The notes beneath the pieces are model-generated. The model searched no databases. It worked only from the letters and a program-made list of their open reading frames with translations, and was not told where the DNA came from. Positions 1 through 10,462 of a stretch of DNA of 64,000 nt are shown one piece after another; positions within the stretch are counted from its first letter, which is position 1, and every line of letters starts with the position of its first letter. A program made the translations under genes and the position numbers. Origin of the DNA: Nocardioides islandensis (GTDB lineage Bacteria; Actinomycetota; Actinomycetes; Propionibacteriales; Nocardioidaceae); assembly GCF_015352455.1 (NCBI RefSeq), contig NZ_JADKPN010000001.1, positions 558,001-622,000 of the forward strand. The letters run 5' to 3'.

Positions 1-408
1 GACGGCGAGTTCCCCAAGGTCCGCAGCCTGTTCCCCAACGAGCACCTGACCACCGCCCTGGTCGACAAGCTCGCGCTCGTCGAGTCGGTCAAGCGCGTCG
101 CGCTGGTGGCCGAGCGCAACACCGCGGTGCAGCTGGCGTTCTCCGACGGCGTGCTGACCCTCGACGCGGGGTCCGGCGACGAGGCCCAGGCCTCGGAGTC
201 GATCGAGGCCACGGTCGAGGGCGAGGACCTCACCACCGGCTTCAACCCGCAGTTCCTGCTCGACGGCCTGACGGCGATCGACGAGGCCGTCGTCGAGCTG
301 GCGTTCACCCAGGCTTCCAAGCCGGTCGTGATCAGTGGTTCGATCGGCGAGGACAGCAAGGACCCGGGGTTCCGCTACCTGCTCATGCCCCGTCGCCTGC
401 TCTCGTGA
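1..408 (+). CDS. dnaN: DNA polymerase III beta sliding clamp, C-terminal part
   Basis: This open frame runs in from the window edge, so only the last 135 residues are present. They match the C-terminal domain of the beta clamp: the frame opens DGEFPKVRSLFP and ends with the clamp-like tail GFRYLLMPRRLLS. The clamp is the ring that tethers the replicative polymerase to DNA. Position is decisive: dnaN followed by gnd and recF is the standard actinobacterial order next to oriC, so dnaA and the origin should lie just upstream of this window. The start codon and the two N-terminal domains are not visible. Confidence 0.93.
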   Translation, partial: DGEFPKVRSLFPNEHLTTALVDKLALVESVKRVALVAERNTAVQLAFSDGVLTLDAGSGDEAQASESIEATVEGEDLTTGFNPQFLLDGLTAIDEAVVELAFTQASKPVVISGSIGEDSKDPGFRYLLMPRRLLS

Positions 409-435
409 CCTGACCTTCTGCAGAGAGGCTCCGCC

Positions 436-1341
436 GTGGAACTGGGACTCGTTGGCCTGGGCAAGATGGGCGGCAACATGCGGACCCGGCTCCGCAACGC
501 CGGCCACACGGTCGTCGGGTACGACCAGAACCAGGACATCTCCGACTCCACGAGCCTGGCCGACATGGTGGAGAAGCTCCCGTCACCCAAGGTGGTCTGG
601 GTGATGGTCCCCGCCGGCGACATCACCCGCTCGGTGATCAAGGAGCTGGGTGACCTGCTGGGCGAGGGCGACCTCGTCGTCGACGGCGGCAACTCCCGCT
701 GGACCGACGACCAGGCGAACGCCGCGATGCTCGACGAGAAGGGCATCGGCTTCGTCGACTGCGGCGTCTCCGGCGGCGTGTGGGGCCTGGAGAACGGCTA
801 CGCCCTCATGTACGGCGGCTCGGCGGAGAACATCGCCAAGGTCCAGCCGGCCTTCGACGCACTCAAGCCCGAGGGCGAGTTCGGGTCGGTGCACGCGGGG
901 GAGGTGGGTGCCGGCCACTTCTCGAAGATGGTCCACAACGGCATCGAGTACGCCGTCATGCAGAGCTACGCCGAGGGCTGGGAGCTGCTGCAGAAGGTCG
1001 ACCTCGTCGACAACGTCACCGAGGTCTTCCGGTCCTGGCGTGAGGGCACCGTCATCCGGTCCTGGCTGCTCGACCTGCTCGTCAACGCGCTCGACGAGGA
1101 CCCCGGGCTGTCGAAGATCCGCGGCTACGCGGAGGACTCCGGCGAGGGACGCTGGACCGTCGAGGCCGGCATCGACAACGCCGTCGCGACCCCGGCGATC
1201 ACCGCCGCCCTCTACGCCCGCTTCATCTCCCGCCAGGACGACAGCCCGGCGATGAAGGCGATCGCGGCGATGCGCAACCAGTTCGGCGGCCACGCCGTGC
1301 AGAGCGGTCCGCCGCCCGGCGGCGACGCGTCGCCGGTCTGA
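436..1341 (+). CDS. gnd: 6-phosphogluconate dehydrogenase, decarboxylating, short form
   Basis: The 301-residue protein opens with a Rossmann nucleotide-binding motif ([12 protein letters not shown], residues 4-15) and carries the substrate signatures DGGNSRW and CGVSGG, then [15 protein letters not shown] with the catalytic lysine. It oxidises and decarboxylates 6-phosphogluconate to ribulose-5-phosphate in the pentose phosphate pathway. At about 300 residues it belongs to the short, YqeC-like class rather than the 470-residue form. It starts with GTG, 27 bases after dnaN, and sits between dnaN and recF as in many actinobacteria. Confidence 0.93.
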   Translation: MELGLVGLGKMGGNMRTRLRNAGHTVVGYDQNQDISDSTSLADMVEKLPSPKVVWVMVPAGDITRSVIKELGDLLGEGDLVVDGGNSRWTDDQANAAMLDEKGIGFVDCGVSGGVWGLENGYALMYGGSAENIAKVQPAFDALKPEGEFGSVHAGEVGAGHFSKMVHNGIEYAVMQSYAEGWELLQKVDLVDNVTEVFRSWREGTVIRSWLLDLLVNALDEDPGLSKIRGYAEDSGEGRWTVEAGIDNAVATPAITAALYARFISRQDDSPAMKAIAAMRNQFGGHAVQSGPPPGGDASPV

Positions 1342-1351
1342 CGGGAGTCGC

Positions 1352-2506
1352 TTGTACGTCTCGCACCTGTCCCTGCACGACTTCCGCTCGTACGCCGACG
1401 TCGACGTCGTCCTCGAGCCCGGCGCGACCGCGTTCGTCGGCCGCAACGGCCAGGGCAAGACCAACCTGGTGGAGGCGATCGACTACCTGTCCCGGCTGAG
1501 CTCGCACCGCGTCGCCACCGATGCGCCGCTGGTGCGCGCCGACACCGACCAGGCCGTGGTCCGGGCAGCGGTGGTCAAGGACGGGCGTACGGCGGTGCTC
1601 GAGGTGGAGATCAACCCCGGCCGGGCCAACCGCGCACGCGTCAACAAGTCGCCGCTGCCCAAGACCCGTGACCTGGTCGGCCTGGTCCGCACGGTCGTGT
1701 TCTCGCCCGAGGACCTGGCGCTGGTCAAGGGCGACCCGGCCGAACGGCGCCGGTTCCTCGACGACCTCCTGGTCCTGCGGACCCCGCGGCTGGCCGGCGT
1801 GCGTGCGGACTACGAGCGGGTGCTGCGCCAGCGCAACTCACTCCTCAAGACCGCCGGCCATGCGCGGCGTGGCGGCGGAGGTCAGGAGTCCGCCCTCTCG
1901 ACGCTCGAGGTCTGGAACTCCCACCTCGCCCGGGTCGGCGCCGAGATCCTGGCCGAGCGGCTGGCCCTGGTCGAGGACCTGCGCCCGTACCTCGGGAACG
2001 CCTACGCCACGGTCGCGCGTGGCGCGTCCCAGGACGACGCCGCGATGGACTACAAGCCGTCCTTCGAGATCGGGGACGAGCGCGAGCGCGCGGCGCTGAC
2101 CGAGGGACTGCTGGTGGCTCTGGCCGAGCGACGGCAGGACGAGCTGGACCGGGGCATCTCCCTCGTCGGCCCGCACCGCGACGACCTGGTGCTCAGCCTG
2201 GGTCCGGGTGGCGAGGGAGCTCGGCTGCCGGTGCGCGGGTACGCCAGCCACGGCGAGTCCTGGTCGTACGCGCTGGCGCTGCGGCTGGCGGCCTACGACC
2301 TGCTCCGCGCCGACGGCGACGACCCGATCCTCATCCTGGACGACGTGTTCGCCGAGCTGGACGCCGAGCGGCGCGGCCAGCTGGCCGAGCTGGTGGCCGG
2401 CGCCGAGCAGGTGCTGGTCACCGCCGCGGTCGACGACGACGTGCCCGAGAAGCTCGCCGGCGTCCGGTTCCGCGTCGCGGGCGGCGAGGTGACCCGTGTC
2501 GACTGA
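1352..2506 (+). CDS. recF: DNA replication and repair protein RecF
   Basis: RecF is an SMC-like ATPase that loads RecA at gaps. The 384-residue protein opens [13 protein letters not shown], with the Walker A motif GRNGQGKT at about residues 30-37. It has the ABC-like signature region [18 protein letters not shown] and Walker [15 protein letters not shown] near the C terminus. The TTG start is chosen because it directly precedes the conserved N terminus and follows a GGGAG ribosome site 10 bases after gnd. Its last 11 bases overlap the next gene, suggesting coupled translation. Confidence 0.95.
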   Translation: MYVSHLSLHDFRSYADVDVVLEPGATAFVGRNGQGKTNLVEAIDYLSRLSSHRVATDAPLVRADTDQAVVRAAVVKDGRTAVLEVEINPGRANRARVNKSPLPKTRDLVGLVRTVVFSPEDLALVKGDPAERRRFLDDLLVLRTPRLAGVRADYERVLRQRNSLLKTAGHARRGGGGQESALSTLEVWNSHLARVGAEILAERLALVEDLRPYLGNAYATVARGASQDDAAMDYKPSFEIGDERERAALTEGLLVALAERRQDELDRGISLVGPHRDDLVLSLGPGGEGARLPVRGYASHGESWSYALALRLAAYDLLRADGDDPILILDDVFAELDAERRGQLAELVAGAEQVLVTAAVDDDVPEKLAGVRFRVAGGEVTRVD

Positions 2507-3023
2507 GGAGGAGCCGCACCGCCCTGACGGGCTGGAGCTGGCCAAGGACATCGCCCGCTCGACGGCACGGTCCTCGCCGGCCAAGCGCGTGCGCCACGGG
2601 AAGTCGGGATGGGCCGGCCAGCGTCGTACCGGACCCGCCAAGGCCTCCGGCGCCTTCCCCGACGAGCGCGACCCGCAGACCCTCGACGTGACGGTCAACC
2701 GGCTGGTCGACGACCACGGCTGGGACGTCGACCTGCGGGTGGCCGGGGTGTTCGCGCGCTGGGCCGAGCTGGTCGGCGACGAGGTCGCCCGGCACGTGAC
2801 GCCCGAGTCGTTCGCGGACGGTGTGCTGGGGGTGCGCACCGACTCCACGGCGTGGGCGGCCCAGCTCAAGTACCTCGCCCCCGAGCTCGTCAAGCGGCTC
2901 AACGCCGAGCTCGGCGACGGCACGGTGACCCTGGTCGAGATCGCCGGCCCGCACCTGCCGAGCTGGAAGAAGGGACCGCGTTCCGTCCGCGACGGGCGCG
3001 GCCCCCGCGACACCTACGGCTGA
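2496..3023 (+). CDS. dciA: DUF721 protein, DciA-like replicative helicase loader
   Basis: The 175-residue protein has a basic, low-complexity first 65 residues ([15 protein letters not shown]) and a DUF721 domain after that, with [15 protein letters not shown] and a tail around [17 protein letters not shown]. In mycobacteria the equivalent gene directly after recF encodes DciA, which recruits the DnaB helicase. That function is assigned here from family and position. The GTG start lies inside the end of recF (11-base overlap). The gene is followed by a 267-base gap before gyrB. Confidence 0.82.
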   Translation: MSTEEEPHRPDGLELAKDIARSTARSSPAKRVRHGKSGWAGQRRTGPAKASGAFPDERDPQTLDVTVNRLVDDHGWDVDLRVAGVFARWAELVGDEVARHVTPESFADGVLGVRTDSTAWAAQLKYLAPELVKRLNAELGDGTVTLVEIAGPHLPSWKKGPRSVRDGRGPRDTYG

Positions 3024-3193
3024 CGGGCGGCTGACGGCGGCTGGCGTGTGGCCTGACCGGTTGCCAGCCGATCTGAGGGGTCTGCGCCCGTATGGGGACT
3101 CCACCGCACCCCTGCGCGAGCCTTGCGGAGCCCTTCACGGGGCGCTCAGGGCCGATTTCGGGCCCGGTACCCCCGGTTGCCGGGGACGGCGGC

Positions 3194-3222
3194 GTGGAAT
3201 GCGGCCCCTGACGGGCTATCAT
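3194..3222 (+). promoter_or_regulatory. candidate gyrB promoter
   Basis: The 267 bases between the dciA-like gene and gyrB hold a good -10 element, TATCAT (3217-3222), with a weak GTGGAA at the -35 position (3194-3199) and a 17-base spacer. The -10 is flanked by GGGC and GCCC, so it sits in a short inverted repeat. This implies a 5' untranslated leader of about 60 bases before the GTG of gyrB. Nothing else gene-like was seen in the gap. Confidence 0.4.
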
Positions 3223-3290
3223 GGCCCTTGGGTCGCGAACCTCGAGTCGCGGCCCGTGTCATGTGCGCAGGGCGAGCTGAAGAGGTACGT

Positions 3291-5399
3291 GTGAGCGAGC
3301 AACCGACCGAGCCTCAGGACGTCCCGATGGTCGTCTCCGAGGAGATCCCGCGGGACAGCAACGGCGACTACGACGCCTCCGCCATCCAGGTCCTCGAGGG
3401 TCTCGAGGCGGTCCGCAAGCGCCCGGGCATGTACATCGGGTCGACGGCGGAGCGCGGCCTGCACCACCTGATCTGGGAGATCGTCAACAACTCCGTCGAC
3501 GAGGCGCTCGCGGGCTACTGCGACCGCATCGTGCTGACCCTGCGTGACGACGGCAGCGTCCAGGTCATCGACAACGGCCGCGGCATCCCGACCGACACCG
3601 CGCCGGGCCAGGAGCTGCCGGCCGTCACCATCGCGCTCACCCAGCTGCACGCCGGCGGCAAGTTCGGCGGCGGCGGCTACAAGGTCTCCGGGGGTCTGCA
3701 CGGCGTGGGCGTGTCCGTGGTGAACGCCCTGTCGACCCGCACGATCGTGGAGGTCCGCAACCGCGGCCACCTGTGGCGCCAGACCTTCTCGCTCGGCGAC
3801 CCGGACGGGCCGCTGGAGCAGGTCCGGACGCTCGAGCCGGGCGAGAGCACCGGCACGACCGTGACCTGGTGGGCCTCCGCCGACATCTTCGACACCCTCG
3901 ACTACTCGCTGGAGACCATCACCACCCGGATCCGCGAGCAGGCGTTCCTCAACAAGGGCCTGGAGTTCGTCGTCCGAGACGAGCGGCCGAAGGCCGGCGA
4001 GATCGCCGACGCGGTCCAGGACGACACCATCGCCAACGACGTCGACGCCGCCGACGCCGCCTCCATGCACCGCGCCGAGGGCGGCGGCAGCGAGCAGGTC
4101 TTCAAGTACGACCGGGGCCTGGTCGACTACGTCGAGCACCTCAACCGCTCCAAGCAGGCCGCCAACCCGACGATCATCTCCTTCGAGGCCGAGACCCCTG
4201 AGAACTCCGGCATGCACATGAGCCTCGAGGTCGCGATGCAGTGGAACGTCTCCTACAGCGAGTCGGTGCACACGTTCGCCAACACCATCAACACCCACGA
4301 GGGCGGCTCCCACGAGGAGGGCTTCCGGGCGGCCCTGACCTCGCTGGTCAACAAGTGGGGCGAGGAGTGGGGCCTGATCAAGAAGCCGGAGGACCGCGTC
4401 GCCGGCGACGACATCCGCGAGGGCCTGACCGCGATCGTCTCGATCAAGCTCGCCGAGCCGCAGTTCGAGGGCCAGACCAAGACCAAGCTCGGCAACGCCG
4501 AGGCCAAGGGCTTCGTCCAGCGCACCGTCAACGACGAGCTCGGGGCCTGGTTCGAGCAGAACCCCGCCGAGGGTCGCGACATCGTGCGCAAGTCGCAGGC
4601 CGCGGCGTCCGCGCGCCTCGCCGCGCGCAAGGCCCGTGAGCTGGCCCGGTCGCGCAAGGGGCTGCTCGGCGGCGGCAACCTGCCCGGCAAGCTCTCCGAC
4701 TGCCAGTCCACCAACCCCGAGGAGTGCGAGGTCTTCATCGTCGAGGGCGACTCGGCCGGAGGCTCGGCCAAGTCGGGCCGCGACCCGCGCATCCAGGCGA
4801 TCCTGCCGATCCGCGGCAAGATCCTGAACGTCGAGAAGGCCCGCATCGACAAGGTGCTGGCCAACAACGAGGTCCAGGCGATCATCAACGCCCTCGGCAC
4901 CGGCGTGCACGACGACTTCGACATCGCCAAGCTGCGCTACCACAAGGTGGTGCTGATGGCCGACGCCGACGTCGACGGCCACCACATCAACACCCTGCTG
5001 CTGACGCTGCTGTTCCGGTTCATGCCCCAGCTGATCGACGCCGGCCGCGTCTACATGGCCCAGCCCCCGCTGTACCGGCTCCGCTGGAACAAGCCGCACG
5101 AGCACGAGTTCGTCTACTCCGACTCCGAGCGCGACGCCCTGCTGCGCGCCGGACAGGAGGAGGGCAAGAAGCTGCCCAAGGAGAACCCCGTCCAGCGCTA
5201 CAAGGGCCTCGGCGAGATGAACGCCGACGAGCTCTGGGAGACCACGATGGACCCCGACCAGCGGCTGCTGCTCAAGGTGACCCTGGAGAACGCCGCGCTG
5301 GCCGACGAGACCTTCTCGACCCTGATGGGCGAGGACGTCGAGCTGCGGCGCTCGTTCATCCAGCGCAACGCGAAGGACGTGCGATTCCTCGATATCTAA
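3291..5399 (+). CDS. gyrB: DNA gyrase subunit B
   Basis: This is the ATPase subunit of gyrase, which supplies energy for negative supercoiling. The 702-residue protein has the GHKL ATPase motifs [25 protein letters not shown] and [15 protein letters not shown], then the TOPRIM region [18 protein letters not shown] with DADVDGHHI, and the C-terminal [12 protein letters not shown] motif. The GTG at 3291 is preferred because it follows a purine-rich AAGAGG and gives the usual N-terminal length. The frame stays open upstream to 3123, but that part is non-conserved and crosses the likely promoter. Confidence 0.97.
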   Translation: MSEQPTEPQDVPMVVSEEIPRDSNGDYDASAIQVLEGLEAVRKRPGMYIGSTAERGLHHLIWEIVNNSVDEALAGYCDRIVLTLRDDGSVQVIDNGRGIPTDTAPGQELPAVTIALTQLHAGGKFGGGGYKVSGGLHGVGVSVVNALSTRTIVEVRNRGHLWRQTFSLGDPDGPLEQVRTLEPGESTGTTVTWWASADIFDTLDYSLETITTRIREQAFLNKGLEFVVRDERPKAGEIADAVQDDTIANDVDAADAASMHRAEGGGSEQVFKYDRGLVDYVEHLNRSKQAANPTIISFEAETPENSGMHMSLEVAMQWNVSYSESVHTFANTINTHEGGSHEEGFRAALTSLVNKWGEEWGLIKKPEDRVAGDDIREGLTAIVSIKLAEPQFEGQTKTKLGNAEAKGFVQRTVNDELGAWFEQNPAEGRDIVRKSQAAASARLAARKARELARSRKGLLGGGNLPGKLSDCQSTNPEECEVFIVEGDSAGGSAKSGRDPRIQAILPIRGKILNVEKARIDKVLANNEVQAIINALGTGVHDDFDIAKLRYHKVVLMADADVDGHHINTLLLTLLFRFMPQLIDAGRVYMAQPPLYRLRWNKPHEHEFVYSDSERDALLRAGQEEGKKLPKENPVQRYKGLGEMNADELWETTMDPDQRLLLKVTLENAALADETFSTLMGEDVELRRSFIQRNAKDVRFLDI

Positions 5400-5400
5400 G

Positions 5401-5422
5401 TGTCTAGTGCATTCCCTAGACA
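5401..5422 (+). other. perfect 7-bp inverted repeat between gyrB and gyrA
   Basis: TGTCTAG (5401-5407) and CTAGACA (5416-5422) are exact reverse complements separated by 8 bases, directly after the gyrB stop. The stretch is clearly more AT-rich than its surroundings. It could be a hairpin affecting transcript processing between the two gyrase genes, or an operator. No T-run follows, so a classical terminator is unlikely. Confidence 0.55.
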
Positions 5423-5459
5423 TCTGTAGATCGAGCGAGATCGGGAGAGAGAAGGACCT

Positions 5460-8200
<2,741 letters not shown>

Positions 8201-8201
<1 letters not shown>

Positions 8202-8935
8202 TGACGGAGCGACCGACCGAGCAGACGCAGGGTCGAGTGACCCAAGCCGAGCCTCGTCCGGTGCTGCCGCCGATGCCGCACGACGAGACGGCTGCCGGCA
8301 ACGGTGGTCCGTCGCTCTCCGAGCGACTCCAGCAGAAGCTGAGCGCGGTCCGGCAGAACGGTACGTCGACGGCTGACCCCGCCACCAACGGGGCCGCACC
8401 CGACCAGACCGCGGTGCGCCCCGCCGTACGTGAGCCGGAGGTCCGCGAGGAGCGGCCGGCGGCCGCGGCTCCGGCACCCGTGCCGCAGGCTTCGGCGCCG
8501 ACGCAGCGCACCGAGCGGACCCAGCGCACCCGCGCGACCCGGCCCTCGCGGCAGAAGCGGCCCCCGCGCCGCGCCCGTCTGCGCCTGACCCGGGTCGACC
8601 CGTGGTCGGTGATGAAGACGGCGTTCCTGCTGTCGATCGCCCTCGGCGTGGTGACCATCGTGTCGGTCCTGATGGTGTGGTCGGTGCTCGGCGCGGCCGG
8701 TGTCTGGGACTCCATCAACACCACGGTCCGCGACATCGTCGGCGACCAGGCCGGTTCGCCGTTCACGATCCAGGACTACCTCGGCACCGACCGCGTCATC
8801 GGCTTCACGATGCTGGTCGCCGTGATCGACGTGGTGCTGCTGACGGCGATCGCGACGCTCGGCGCGTTCCTCTACAACATGTCCGCCGCCCTGCTCGGCG
8901 GCATCGACATCACCCTGGTCGAGGACGAGCGCTGA
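8201..8935 (+). CDS. DUF3566 membrane protein
   Basis: The 244-residue protein has a disordered first half rich in Pro, Ala, Thr and Arg, ending in a basic stretch (TRPSRQKRPPRRARLRLTRVDP). A DUF3566 domain follows, with two membrane spans at about residues 143-166 and 205-231. The family sits next to gyrA across actinobacteria. Its function is not established, although membrane location and co-transcription with gyrase are consistent. It overlaps the gyrA stop by one base, so translational coupling is likely. Confidence 0.85.
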
Positions 8936-8939
8936 CCAA

Positions 8940-8970
8940 TTGGGTGGCCCCTCGGGCCGTCCGGTAGTCT
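8940..8970 (+). promoter_or_regulatory. candidate promoter for tRNA-Ile
   Basis: TTGGGT (8940-8945) and TAGTCT (8965-8970) resemble -35 and -10 elements with a long 19-base spacer, 33 bases before the tRNA. The spacer contains GGCCC-CTC-GGGCC (8946-8958), a short GC hairpin that could also end transcripts from the upstream gyrase operon. Confidence 0.35.
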
Positions 8971-9003
8971 CCACCTCGGTCAACGGGGCCTCGCCCCGAC
9001 CCC

Positions 9004-9077
9004 GGGCCTATAGCTCAGACGGTTAGAGCGCTTCCCTGATAAGGAAGAGGTCACAGGTTCAAGTCCTGTTAGGCCCA
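9004..9077 (+). tRNA. tRNA-Ile (GAT)
   Basis: The 74-base cloverleaf has a perfect acceptor stem, GGGCCTA with TAGGCCC, and an anticodon arm CTTCC-CTGATAA-GGAAG giving anticodon GAT. The T arm carries GGTTCAAGTCC. Discriminator base A is at 9077. CCA is not encoded. It sits between DUF3566 and tRNA-Ala, as in many actinobacteria. Confidence 0.97.
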
Positions 9078-9105
9078 CTGCTTCGACGACGGGAGACCCC
9101 ACGCC

Positions 9106-9246
9106 ATGAAGAAGATCCTGTTCATCCTGCTGGCCGCCGCCGGCGTCGCGTACGCGAAGAAGAAGATGGACGAGGGCAAGCACGAGCAGGCTCTCTGGGC
9201 CGAGGCGACCGACAACGTCGCCTCACCCTCGACTCCCGCGGAGTAG
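9106..9246 (+). CDS. DLW-39 family small protein
   Basis: A 46-residue gene lies between the two tRNAs. It starts [17 protein letters not shown], a hydrophobic single span, followed by a KKK patch and [11 protein letters not shown]. This is the actinobacterial DLW-39 small membrane protein pattern, although the namesake DLW reads ALW here. GGGAG precedes the ATG by 10 bases. The function of the family is unknown. Position directly after tRNA-Ile supports the call. Confidence 0.8.
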   Translation: MKKILFILLAAAGVAYAKKKMDEGKHEQALWAEATDNVASPSTPAE

Positions 9247-9285
9247 CAGCCCGCCGCGGCCCTTCGCGGCACATCGGTTCTGCCC

Positions 9286-9358
9286 GGGGCCTTGGCGCAA
9301 TTGGTAGCGCACCTGCTTTGCAAGCAGGGGGTTAGGGGTTCGAGTCCCCTAGGCTCCA
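9286..9358 (+). tRNA. tRNA-Ala (TGC)
   Basis: The 73-base cloverleaf has acceptor GGGGCCT pairing with AGGCTCC (one G-T wobble). The anticodon arm CCTGC-TTTGCAA-GCAGG gives anticodon TGC. The T arm is GGGGTTCGAGTCCCC. Discriminator base A is at 9358 and CCA is not encoded. Confidence 0.97.
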
Positions 9359-9368
9359 CCGTCTCTTG

Positions 9369-9422
9369 CGATTCGTCAGCGATCGTCCCGCCGTGATCAC
9401 CCGCAGGACCGCTGACGAATCG
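9369..9422. repeat. REP-like palindrome, family 1, copy A
   Basis: CGATTCGTCAGCG (9369-9381) and CGCTGACGAATCG (9410-9422) are perfect 13-bp inverted arms with a further GTCC/GGAC pairing inside. The same arms occur at 51334-51387. It lies between tRNA-Ala and a lipoprotein gene, 50 bases before the chosen start. Confidence 0.75.
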
Positions 9423-9476
9423 GTGGTCGCGACCGTGGCGCCCGGACCCCGAGCAGCGACATACTTGGCGGCTGCG

Positions 9477-10448
9477 ATGACGACGAGGTCGTACGACGTC
9501 CTGGGGCGCAGCGTGGCCGTGGCGGTCACGGTGCTGCTGGTGGCCGGGTGCTCCGGCGACGGGTCGTCCGGCCCGGTGACGTCCGACAGCGCGACGACGC
9601 CGTCCCCGACCGCGGACGACGCGTCGACCGACCTCATCCTCGACGTGCCGATCGGTGAGCGAAGCATCCACGTGACCTGCTTCGGGCCGGAGCAGGAGGG
9701 CGTGCCGACGGTCCTCTTCGAGTCCGGCGGGGGCGCGCCGAGCGACGCCTGGGACCGCGTCGTCGACCTGATGGCGCCGACGCGGCGGGTGTGCTCCTAC
9801 GACCGGGCGGGCCTGGGTGGCAGTCCGGCAGCACCGGAGAAGCGGCGGACCACCGAGGACCTGGTCGACGACCTCGAGGCGACGCTGGCCGGAGCCGGGG
9901 TCGAAGGTCCGCTGGTGCTCGTCAGCTGGTCGATCGGGGTGCTGCCGCTGGTGACCTACACCGACCGTCACCGTCCCGATGTCGAAGGCGTCGTCCTGGT
10001 GGACCCCCGCCCTCCCCGGGCCAGCGCCCGCTTCCTCGCGGCCCTGCCACCGCCGCGGAAGGGGGAGCCGGAGCCGGTGCGGATCTGGCGCGACGAGGAC
10101 TTGGGGAGCTTCGAGCACGACCCGAGCCTCAACCCCGAGCACCTCGACATCACCGCGTGCTACGACGAGGCGAACGCGCTGCTGGACCCGCCGGGACCCT
10201 TCTTCGGAGACCTTCCGCTGGTGCTGCTCAGCGCGTCGGGCACGCCCCAGGCGGCGTTCGGCGACCTGCCGCCGCGCCTGCGCAAGGAGTTCGAACGGAT
10301 CCACAGCGAGGAGCAGCACGCGTTGGCCGACGAGTCGACGAACGGCCGCTACGAGGTGGTGAGCCAGAGCGGGCACGAGATCCCGGCCGACCAGCCGCAG
10401 GCGATCGTCGACGCGGTCGAGGACGTGCTGGCGGCCGTGTCCGGCTGA
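9477..10448 (+). CDS. alpha/beta hydrolase lipoprotein
   Basis: The 323-residue protein starts with a lipoprotein signal peptide; the lipobox LLVAGC puts the lipidated cysteine at about residue 25, followed by a Ser/Thr/Asp linker. The fold motifs are FESGGGAPSDAW (oxyanion region), the nucleophile elbow SWSIG, and a final SGHEIPADQP with the likely catalytic histidine. It is therefore an exported, membrane-anchored hydrolase of unknown substrate. The ATG at 9477 is chosen because the 37 codons upstream run through the palindrome and would bury the signal peptide. Confidence 0.8.
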   Translation: MTTRSYDVLGRSVAVAVTVLLVAGCSGDGSSGPVTSDSATTPSPTADDASTDLILDVPIGERSIHVTCFGPEQEGVPTVLFESGGGAPSDAWDRVVDLMAPTRRVCSYDRAGLGGSPAAPEKRRTTEDLVDDLEATLAGAGVEGPLVLVSWSIGVLPLVTYTDRHRPDVEGVVLVDPRPPRASARFLAALPPPRKGEPEPVRIWRDEDLGSFEHDPSLNPEHLDITACYDEANALLDPPGPFFGDLPLVLLSASGTPQAAFGDLPPRLRKEFERIHSEEQHALADESTNGRYEVVSQSGHEIPADQPQAIVDAVEDVLAAVSG

Positions 10449-10462
10449 CCAACCCCGGCTGA

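Noticed and set aside
3123..3290. N-terminal extension of gyrB.
   Set aside because: It is non-conserved, crosses a likely promoter, and the GTG at 3291 has a ribosome site.
9286..9422. tRNA-Ala end as an integration site with the palindrome as a flank.
   Set aside because: No duplicated tRNA 3' end, integrase or foreign genes are present nearby.
9366..9476. Upstream start for the lipoprotein hydrolase.
   Set aside because: It would translate a palindrome and bury the signal peptide 37 residues inside.
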